Assembly: GCF_900095225.1 (NCBI RefSeq)
Contig: NZ_LT607416.1
Location: 299,033-363,032 of the forward strand
Source of the DNA: Pseudomonas sp. UMAB-08
Lineage (GTDB): Bacteria > Pseudomonadota > Gammaproteobacteria > Pseudomonadales > Pseudomonadaceae
Length of the DNA: 64,000 bases
Reading direction: 5' to 3'
Part shown: positions 57,470-64,000 of the stretch, piece by piece
Layout of the letters: every line of letters starts with the position of its first letter
Position numbering within the stretch: the stretch's first letter is position 1
Made by a program: the position numbers and the translations under genes
The notes under the pieces: model-generated
Databases searched by the model: none
The model's input: only the letters and a program-made list of their open reading frames with translations
Told to the model about the DNA's origin: nothing

Positions 57470-58767
57470 GCAACGATGCGCGTTTCTTCGCCTTCCTCAA
57501 GGACCGCATCGGTCTGGACGTTGCCTCGGTCGGAGAGGCGATCATCGAGCGTGCCGTGCGCCAGCGTTGCGCCGCATCGAGCGCGCAGGACAGTGACGGC
57601 TATTGGCAGTTGTTGCAGACGTCGGCCCGCGAGCAGCAAGCGCTGATCGAAGCGGTGATTGTCCCCGAGACCTGGTTTTTTCGTTACCCGGAATCGTTTT
57701 CGACCCTGGGCAAGCTGGCGCAGACGCGACTGGCGGAGCTGATGGGTTCGCGACCGCTGCGCATTCTCAGCCTGCCCTGTTCCACGGGTGAAGAACCTTA
57801 TTCGATTGCCATGGCCCTGTTCGATGCCGGGATTTGCCCGCAACAGTTTCAGGTCGATGCCATTGATATCAGCCCCTTGTCCATCGAACGGGCAACGCGG
57901 GCGATTTATGGCAAAAACTCGTTTCGCGGCGAGCAGATAACCTTTCGTGACCGGTACTTCAGTGCTGAGGTCGATGGTTTTTTACTCAATCAACGGGTGT
58001 GCAACCAGGTCAACTTCCAGGCGGGTAATTTGCTCGATCCGACGCTGCTGGCGGCGAAACCCGCTTATGACTTCGTGTTCTGCCGCAATCTGTTGATCTA
58101 TTTCGATCTGGCGACCCAGCAACGTGTTTTCGAAGTGCTCAAGTGCATGACTCGCGAAGAAGGTGTGCTGTTTATCGGTCCGGCCGAGGGCAGTCTGCTG
58201 GCGCGTTTGGGCATGCGTTCAATCGGCATTGCGCAGTCGTTTGCTTTTAGCCGCTGCGCGGAAAAAGCCGACGTGCCGCCTGCCGCTTTTGTGTCCCTGT
58301 CGCTTCCAGCCCTGGCCCCAGCGACCTTTACTCGCTCGGTGGCCAATCTGCCATTGCGGGCGAGCCCCCGATCATTTGCGCCAAGCCCGCTGGTTCGTGC
58401 AAGCGCCAGGGCTATACCTGCTCCTGCAGGGGGCCTCGACAGTGACGCCGCCAGCCTGCTGGTAAACATCGCGAGCCTGGCCAACGAGGGTAAAAGTACC
58501 GAAGCGCGCGTGGCCTGCGAACGCTACCTGACGTTACATGAGCCGGTAGCCCAAGTGTTTTATTGGCTGGGACTGCTCAGCGATCTCGGCGGCCAGACGG
58601 CGGAGGCGCAGGGGTTGTATCGCAAAGCGTTGTACCTGCAGCCGCAACATCCCGAGGCATTGGCGCAGTTGGCGACCCTGCTGGCCTCTCAAGGCGATAC
58701 CGCAGGTGCCCGCCGTTTGCAGGAGCGGGCTGCCCGTGGCCTGAGCAAGGAAGGACGTAATCGATGA
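57466..58767 (+). CDS. wspC: CheR-type methyltransferase WspC with TPR
   Basis: A 433-residue S-adenosylmethionine-dependent methyltransferase that should methylate WspA glutamates. The CheR domain (VPETWFFRYPESF, LSLPCSTGEEPYSIAM, DAIDISPLSIERATRAIYG, FCRNLLIYF) covers about 1-270. A proline/alanine-rich linker follows, then TPR repeats (about 320-430, AQVFYWLGLLSDLGGQTAEAQGLYRKALYLQPQHPEAL). It overlaps both neighbours by four bases (ATGA). Confidence 0.93.
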   Translation: MSNDARFFAFLKDRIGLDVASVGEAIIERAVRQRCAASSAQDSDGYWQLLQTSAREQQALIEAVIVPETWFFRYPESFSTLGKLAQTRLAELMGSRPLRILSLPCSTGEEPYSIAMALFDAGICPQQFQVDAIDISPLSIERATRAIYGKNSFRGEQITFRDRYFSAEVDGFLLNQRVCNQVNFQAGNLLDPTLLAAKPAYDFVFCRNLLIYFDLATQQRVFEVLKCMTREEGVLFIGPAEGSLLARLGMRSIGIAQSFAFSRCAEKADVPPAAFVSLSLPALAPATFTRSVANLPLRASPRSFAPSPLVRASARAIPAPAGGLDSDAASLLVNIASLANEGKSTEARVACERYLTLHEPVAQVFYWLGLLSDLGGQTAEAQGLYRKALYLQPQHPEALAQLATLLASQGDTAGARRLQERAARGLSKEGRNR

Positions 58768-59453
58768 GCGGCCCGCTGAGCGAACAAAGCCTGACCCAGC
58801 AAGATGCCCAGGCAATCGACGATTGCTGGAACCGTATTGGTATACACGGCGAGCGTTCTTGCCCGTTGCTGGCCGAGCATATTCATTGCCGTAACTGTTC
58901 GGTGTATTCCGCTGCTGCCACGCGCCTGCTGGATCGCTATTCACTGGCCCAGGAACATCGGGTGCAGGGCCATACCATCGAGGCGCACAGCGAGATCAAG
59001 ACCCGCTCGATCCTGGTGTTTCGCCTGGGCGAAGAATGGCTCGGGTTGCCCACCCGTTGCCTGGTCGAGGTGGCGCCGTTGCAGGCCATTCATTCTCTGC
59101 CGCATCAGCGCTCGCGAGCGTTGCTTGGCGTCGCCAATGTACGGGGCGCCCTGGTGGCCTGCCTGTCGCTGGTTGAGTTGCTGGGCCTGGACAGCTCGCC
59201 AGCGGTGACACAGTCCGCGCGGATCATGCCGCGCATGCTGATCGTCGCCGCACAGGGTGGCCCGGTTGTGGTGCCGGTGGACGAGGTCGATGGCATCCAT
59301 GCCATGGATGAGCGTGCACTGGACTCGGCATCCGGCGCCGGTCATCAGGCCCATGCCAGATTTACCCGGGGCGTTCTGCAGTGGAAGGCGCGCAGTTTGC
59401 GTCTGCTCGATGAAGATCAACTGCTGTCGGCGGTCAACCGGAGCCTCACATGA
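58764..59453 (+). CDS. wspD: CheW-type coupling protein WspD
   Basis: A 229-residue second CheW protein. An N-terminal cysteine-containing segment (CWNRIGIHGERSCPLLAEHIHCRNCSVY) precedes the CheW domain (LVFRLGEEWLGLPTRCLVEVAPL, GVANVRGALVACLSLVELLGL). It overlaps wspC and wspE by four bases each, so the genes are translationally coupled. Confidence 0.92.
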   Translation: MSGPLSEQSLTQQDAQAIDDCWNRIGIHGERSCPLLAEHIHCRNCSVYSAAATRLLDRYSLAQEHRVQGHTIEAHSEIKTRSILVFRLGEEWLGLPTRCLVEVAPLQAIHSLPHQRSRALLGVANVRGALVACLSLVELLGLDSSPAVTQSARIMPRMLIVAAQGGPVVVPVDEVDGIHAMDERALDSASGAGHQAHARFTRGVLQWKARSLRLLDEDQLLSAVNRSLT

Positions 59454-61783
59454 CCCCAGAACAAATGCGCGATGCATCGCTGTTTGAGTTGTTCGCGCTG
59501 GAAGCCGAAGCACAAACCCAGGTCCTCAGTGCCGGCTTGCTGGCGCTGGAGCGCAACCCCACGCAGGCAGAGCACCTGGAAGCCTGCATGCGCGCGGCCC
59601 ATTCGCTCAAGGGCGCGGCACGGATTGTCGGGGTCGATGCCGGGGTCAGCGTGGCCCATGTAATGGAAGATTGTCTGGTCAGCGCCCAAGAGTTCAGGTT
59701 GCACCTGCGGCCCGAGCATATCGATGCCTTGCTGCTCGGCACCGACTTGCTGATGCGCATCGCCACACCAGGCAGTGCAGGCGTCAGCCCTGCGGATATC
59801 GACGCGTACGTGCTGCAAATGAGCGCGTTGCTGGCGCCAGGTGCGGCCACCGGCGATTCGGCGTCGACAACCCCTGTACAGCCGTCGCTTGAATCACTTC
59901 TGTCCATGCCGGAAATGAGCACTGCCGATTTATTGGCCGCTGCACTGCGCCTCGACACCCCGGCGCCGCACATCGAGAGCGACCCTGTTTCTGTCCTTGA
60001 GGCGCCCCGTCAAAACCAACGGATCGCTGAGGGCGGTGAGCGCGTCTTGCGGGTGACGGCTGATCGTCTGAACAGCTTGCTCGACTTGTCGAGTAAATCG
60101 CTGGTCGAAACTCAACGGATCAAGCCGTACCTGGCGACGATGCAGCGGGTCAAGCGTCTGCAAAGTAAAAGCGCTCGGACCCTGGACAGTCTGGACGTGA
60201 GCCTCAAAGAGTCCGGTGCAAGCGTCGAGGCCCTGGAGACACTCGAAGAAGTCCGGCGTTTGCTGTCCGAAGCCCAGGCGATGCTGACCCAGCAGACCGC
60301 TCAGCTGGACGAGTTCGGTTGGCACGCCAGCCAGCGTGCGCAGTTGCTGTACGACACCGCACTGGCCTGCCGGATGCGCCCTTTTGCCGATGTACTGGTC
60401 GGTCAGGCGCGCATGGTCCGCGACCTGGGGCGTGAGTTGGGCAAGCCTGTGCGTCTGGAAATCGAAGGCGAAAAGACCCAGGTCGACCGTGACGTGCTGG
60501 AAAAGCTCGAAGCACCCTTGACCCATTTGCTGCGCAACGCGGTGGATCATGGTATCGAATTGCCCGAGCGGCGGCTGCTGGCAGGCAAACCTGCCGAAGG
60601 CGTGATCCGGCTCAGGGCCTCCCATCAGGCGGGTTTGTTGGTGGTGGAAGTCAGTGACGACGGCGCAGGTGTTGATCTCGACCAACTGCGTCGCAGCATC
60701 ATCAAGCGCCAGTTGTCGCCCGCCGAAACCGCTGAGCAACTGAGTGAAGAAGAACTGCTGAGCTTTTTGTTCCTGCCCGGCTTCAGTCTGCGCGACAAGG
60801 TCACCGAAGTGTCCGGGCGTGGCGTTGGCCTGGACGCAGTGCAGCATATGGTCCGTCAACTTCGCGGGGCGATCGAAGTCGAGCAGGGTGCAGGGCAGGG
60901 CAGCCGCTTCCACCTTACAGTGCCACTGACCCAGTCGGTGGTCCGCAGTCTGGTGGTCGACGTGGGCGGGGAGGCCTATGCATTCCCCTTGGCGCATATC
61001 GAACGCATGCGTGATGTGCAGGCCAGCGAAATCGTGCAGTTGGAAGGTCGTCAGCATTTCTGGCACGACGAGCGTCCCGTCGGCCTGGTGGCCGCCAGCC
61101 AGTTGCTTCAGCGCCCGCAAAGCCAGCCTGTCGGTGATGTGCTCAAGGTCGTGATCATTCGTGAGCGTGACGCCGTGTATGGCGTGGCGGTCGAGCGCTT
61201 TATCGGCGAGCGCACGCTGGTGGTACTGCCCCTCGATCCGCGACTGGGCAAGGTTCAGGATATTTCGGCCGGGGCCTTGCTCGACGATGGCTCGGCGGTA
61301 TTGATCATCGATGTGGAAGATATGCTGCGTTCGGTGGAGAAACTGCTCAATACCGGACGGCTGGAGCGCATTGGTCGGAGCAGCCAGCAAGCCGATGCCG
61401 TGGCGCGCAAGCGGGTGTTGGTGGTCGATGACTCGCTAACAGTGCGTGAGCTGGAGCGCAAGTTGCTGCTCAATCGTGGGTATGAAGTGGCGGTGGCGGT
61501 GGATGGCATGGACGGCTGGAATGCCTTGCGTGCTGAAGACTTTGACTTGTTGATCACCGATATAGACATGCCGCGCATGGACGGGATCGAACTGGTCACC
61601 CTGTTGCGGCGGGACAGTCGTTTGCAATCGCTGCCCGTGATGGTGGTGTCGTACAAGGACCGGGAAGAAGATCGCCGTCGAGGTCTGGATGCCGGTGCGG
61701 ATTATTACTTGGCTAAAGCCAGCTTTCACGACGACGCGTTGCTCGATGCCGTGATGGAGTTGATCGGAGGTGCGCAGGGATGA
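59450..61783 (+). CDS. wspE: Hybrid CheA-type kinase WspE
   Basis: A 777-residue kinase: Hpt domain with His51 (AAHSLKGAAR), dimerisation and HATPase domains (LLRNAVDHGIELPERR, GRGVGLDAVQHMV), a CheW-like regulatory domain, and a C-terminal receiver with Asp704 (LLITDIDMPRMDG). It phosphorylates the response regulator WspR and the methylesterase WspF in response to WspA. Confidence 0.94.
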   Translation: MTPEQMRDASLFELFALEAEAQTQVLSAGLLALERNPTQAEHLEACMRAAHSLKGAARIVGVDAGVSVAHVMEDCLVSAQEFRLHLRPEHIDALLLGTDLLMRIATPGSAGVSPADIDAYVLQMSALLAPGAATGDSASTTPVQPSLESLLSMPEMSTADLLAAALRLDTPAPHIESDPVSVLEAPRQNQRIAEGGERVLRVTADRLNSLLDLSSKSLVETQRIKPYLATMQRVKRLQSKSARTLDSLDVSLKESGASVEALETLEEVRRLLSEAQAMLTQQTAQLDEFGWHASQRAQLLYDTALACRMRPFADVLVGQARMVRDLGRELGKPVRLEIEGEKTQVDRDVLEKLEAPLTHLLRNAVDHGIELPERRLLAGKPAEGVIRLRASHQAGLLVVEVSDDGAGVDLDQLRRSIIKRQLSPAETAEQLSEEELLSFLFLPGFSLRDKVTEVSGRGVGLDAVQHMVRQLRGAIEVEQGAGQGSRFHLTVPLTQSVVRSLVVDVGGEAYAFPLAHIERMRDVQASEIVQLEGRQHFWHDERPVGLVAASQLLQRPQSQPVGDVLKVVIIRERDAVYGVAVERFIGERTLVVLPLDPRLGKVQDISAGALLDDGSAVLIIDVEDMLRSVEKLLNTGRLERIGRSSQQADAVARKRVLVVDDSLTVRELERKLLLNRGYEVAVAVDGMDGWNALRAEDFDLLITDIDMPRMDGIELVTLLRRDSRLQSLPVMVVSYKDREEDRRRGLDAGADYYLAKASFHDDALLDAVMELIGGAQG

Positions 61784-62790
61784 AGATCGCTATCGTCAAC
61801 GATATGCCCATGGCCGTGGAGGCCCTGCGCCGGGCCATCGCTTTCGAGCCCGCGCATCAGGTGGTCTGGGTCGCGGCCAATGGCGCCGAAGCCGTCGAGC
61901 GCTGTGCGCAGCTGACGCCGGACCTTATCCTGATGGACTTGATCATGCCGGTCATGGATGGCGTCGAAGCGACCCGACAGATCATGGCCGCGACACCGTG
62001 CGCCATCGTGATAGTCACCGTGGACCGACAGCAGAATGTCCATCGGGTGTTCGAAGCCATGGGGTACGGCGCGCTGGATGTGGTCGATACGCCCGCCCTG
62101 GGTGCAGGAAATCCCAAGGATGCAGCGGCCCCGTTGTTGCGCAAGATCCTCAATATCGACTGGTTGATCGGTCAGCGCGACAGTCGCGTGCGCACGGTCG
62201 CCACGCCTTTGCGCGCGAGCGTACAGCGCCAGGGGTTGGTGGCCATCGGCTCTTCCGCGGGCGGCCCGGCAGCGCTGGAAGTTCTCCTCAAGGGTCTGCC
62301 CGCGTCATTCCCTGCGGCTGTTGTGCTGGTTCAGCATGTGGATCAGGTGTTTGCCGCAGGGATGGCTGAGTGGCTGGCCAGTGCGTCTGGTTTACCCGTG
62401 CGTCTGGCCCGTGATGGCGAGCCTCCAGAGCGGGGCACGGTCTTGCTGGCGGGCACCAATCACCATATTCGCTTATTGAAAAACGGCAATCTGGCGTACA
62501 CCGCGGAACCCGTAAACGAAATTTATCGGCCCTCGATCGACGTTTTTTTCGAGAGTGTGGCCAGCTATTGGAGTGGAGATGCGGTGGGTGTGTTGCTGAC
62601 GGGGATGGGGCGCGATGGTGCTCAAGGGCTTAAGTTGATGCGACAGCAAGGGTTTTTGACCATCGCTCAAGATCAACACAGCAGTGCTGTGTATGGCATG
62701 CCCAAGGCGGCTGCCGCGATCGATGCGGCTGTCGAAATTCGGCCACTGGAAAAAATTGCGCCCAGATTGAGAGAGGTGTTCGGCCAATGA
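61780..62790 (+). CDS. wspF: CheB-type methylesterase WspF
   Basis: A 336-residue protein with a receiver (phosphoacceptor Asp53, LMDLIMPVMDG) and a CheB methylesterase domain with the expected triad regions (AIGSSAGGPAAL, LVQHVDQVF, GMGRDGAQG). It demethylates WspA and so turns signalling down; loss of wspF locks WspR on and gives wrinkly colonies in other Pseudomonas. The frame here is intact, so no such mutation is visible. Confidence 0.94.
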   Translation: MKIAIVNDMPMAVEALRRAIAFEPAHQVVWVAANGAEAVERCAQLTPDLILMDLIMPVMDGVEATRQIMAATPCAIVIVTVDRQQNVHRVFEAMGYGALDVVDTPALGAGNPKDAAAPLLRKILNIDWLIGQRDSRVRTVATPLRASVQRQGLVAIGSSAGGPAALEVLLKGLPASFPAAVVLVQHVDQVFAAGMAEWLASASGLPVRLARDGEPPERGTVLLAGTNHHIRLLKNGNLAYTAEPVNEIYRPSIDVFFESVASYWSGDAVGVLLTGMGRDGAQGLKLMRQQGFLTIAQDQHSSAVYGMPKAAAAIDAAVEIRPLEKIAPRLREVFGQ

Positions 62791-62835
62791 CTTTTCAGGT
62801 GAGTTCACGTCCAGCCAGAAAGCAGGAGCCCCGGC

Positions 62836-63846
62836 ATGCATGATTTGCAGATAGACGGTTTCAAGAAGACCGACGAAAACTCGGCGATGGTTCTGTTGGT
62901 CGACGATCAGGCGATGATTGGTGAAGCGGTGCGCCGTGGGCTGGCCAACGAAGAGAACATCGACTTCCACTTCTGCGCTGACCCGCATCAGGCGATTGCC
63001 CAGGCTATTTTGATCAGGCCGACGGTGATTTTGCAGGACCTGGTCATGCCGGGCCTCGACGGTCTGACCCTGGTGCGCGAGTACCGCAACAACCCGCAGA
63101 CCCGCGACATCCCGATCATCGTGCTCTCGACCAAGGAAGACCCGCTGATCAAAAGCGCGGCCTTCGCGGCAGGGGCCAACGATTATCTGGTCAAGCTGCC
63201 GGACACCAACGAGTTGGTGGCGCGCATTCGTTACCACTCACGCTCGTACATGACCCTGTTGCAGCGTGATGAAGCCTATCGGGCCTTGCGCGTCAGTCAG
63301 CAGCAGTTGCTCGACACCAATCTGGTGTTGCAGCGTTTGATGAACTCGGACGGCTTGACTGGCCTGTCCAATCGTCGGCACTTCGACGAGTACCTGGAGC
63401 TGGAGTGGCGCCGGGCATTGCGTGAACAAAGTCAGATCTCGTTATTGATGATCGATGTGGACTACTTCAAGGCCTTCAACGACAACTTTGGCCACCTCGA
63501 AGGTGACGAAGCTCTGCGTAAGGTCTCCAGTGCGATTCGCGAGAGCTGTGGTCGATCTTCCGATCTGCCTGCGCGTTATGGTGGGGAAGAGTTTGCCTTG
63601 GTGCTGCCAACCACTTCACCCGGTGGTGCGCGGCTGCTGGCCGAAAAGCTGCGCCAGACCGTGGCGGGCCTCAATATCCCGCACATTTTCCCCGCGCCGG
63701 GCGCGAGCCTGACTATCAGCATCGGCCTGGCCACCCTGATCCCGCAAGCGGGTTCCAGCAGTCGCCAACTGATCATGGAAGCCGACAAGGGTTTATATTC
63801 CGCCAAGAACAATGGACGCAATCAGGTGGTGGTGGGGGTTAGCTGA
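62836..63846 (+). CDS. wspR: Diguanylate cyclase response regulator WspR
   Basis: A 336-residue output protein that makes c-di-GMP from two GTP when its receiver is phosphorylated by WspE. The receiver carries Asp68 (LQDLVMPG). The GGDEF domain has the active-site loop GGEEF at 249-253 and the inhibitory site RSSD at 240-243, so both catalysis and product feedback are expected. ATG 62836 has GGAG seven bases upstream; the 45-base gap from wspF is the only real gap in the operon. Confidence 0.95.
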   Translation: MHDLQIDGFKKTDENSAMVLLVDDQAMIGEAVRRGLANEENIDFHFCADPHQAIAQAILIRPTVILQDLVMPGLDGLTLVREYRNNPQTRDIPIIVLSTKEDPLIKSAAFAAGANDYLVKLPDTNELVARIRYHSRSYMTLLQRDEAYRALRVSQQQLLDTNLVLQRLMNSDGLTGLSNRRHFDEYLELEWRRALREQSQISLLMIDVDYFKAFNDNFGHLEGDEALRKVSSAIRESCGRSSDLPARYGGEEFALVLPTTSPGGARLLAEKLRQTVAGLNIPHIFPAPGASLTISIGLATLIPQAGSSSRQLIMEADKGLYSAKNNGRNQVVVGVS

Positions 63847-63979
63847 TCCCTTGCAACACCCTCCGTGGAATCGTGCAGCGCAGAAACTCCCGTAAGGCCT
63901 GCCCAATGGACTGCCTTAGCTGTCGGCGGTGAGTTATACTCGTCGGCTTTCAAAAGTTCGCCTACGAGTGCTGCCCACC

Positions 63980-64000
63980 ATGGAAATCAACCCGATCCTA
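63980..64000 (+). CDS. prfB: Peptide chain release factor 2, first codons only
   Basis: The last seven codons in the window read MEINPIL, the standard N-terminus of Pseudomonas RF2, and prfB is the expected neighbour downstream of wspR. A TATACT -10-like box at 63935-63940 may be its promoter. The programmed frameshift site usual for prfB would be beyond the window. Confidence 0.75.

Noticed and set aside
58395..58440. REP-derived insertion in the wspC linker
   Set aside because: GCTCCTGCAGGGGG resembles part of a REP, but no hairpin partner is present and the frame is in a naturally variable proline/alanine linker.
62788..62844. 18-codon frame between wspF and wspR (ATGACTTTTCAG...)
   Set aside because: It overlaps the wspF stop by an ATGA, but it has no conserved features and runs over the wspR ribosome site; treated as chance.

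Overview
The window is chromosomal DNA of a Pseudomonas, most likely from the P. fluorescens group. The evidence is gene order plus protein-level resemblance: xseA/guaB-guaA, the rpsP-rimM-trmD-rplS operon, xerD-dsbC-hom-thrC, a complete wspABCDEFR operon running into prfB, a DUF3509 gene (a Pseudomonas family), and fluorescens-type REP repeats. Coding density is high and almost everything looks like core genome. I see no prophage, insertion sequence, CRISPR array, tRNA or rRNA.

Layout. 1-9.6 kb: 3' part of xseA is off the left edge, then a TauE-type permease, a zinc-ribbon unknown, guaBA (GMP synthesis), a CumA-like multicopper oxidase coupled to tadA, and mltF. 9.7-19.7 kb: purL, a YqfO-like small protein, a PTS EIIC protein without its EIIB domain, an L,D-transpeptidase, two Nudix hydrolases, a gamma-carbonic anhydrase, a DUF1289 protein and purT. 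19.7-31.9 kb: an MFS gene broken by one in-frame stop, a CorB/YpjD-like pair next to ffh, the rpsP operon, xerD, dsbC, hom and thrC.

31.9-37.6 kb holds a BvgS/EvgS-type hybrid kinase, an EAL response regulator and a convergent LuxR-type regulator, the arrangement of the P. aeruginosa Roc/Sad system (c-di-GMP, biofilm). After it come a DUF3509 gene, a candidate small RNA at about 38.15-38.27 kb, a periplasmic TIGR02285-like protein, a CoA-transferase, yaeQ, recJ and an old yellow enzyme. 44.2-54.2 kb is a polyamine catabolism block: an ydcSTUV-like ABC transporter flanked by two aminobutyraldehyde dehydrogenases, with an APC permease at one end and a LysR regulator at the other. 54.4-64 kb: a TerB/DUF533 protein, then the Wsp surface-sensing system (receptor, two CheW, CheR, CheA-REC, CheB, diguanylate cyclase WspR) and the first codons of prfB.

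Two separate c-di-GMP modules therefore lie in one window: a synthesis arm (WspR, GGEEF intact) and a degradation arm (RocR-like EAL, catalytic residues intact). The least explained items are the candidate sRNA at 38.15-38.27 kb, the single-stop MFS pseudogene at 20.59 kb, the EIIB-less PTS permease, and perfect palindromes at 1325-1342, 24955-24970 and 45778-45800 placed where operators would sit. I did not find a convincing wholly new multi-gene system.
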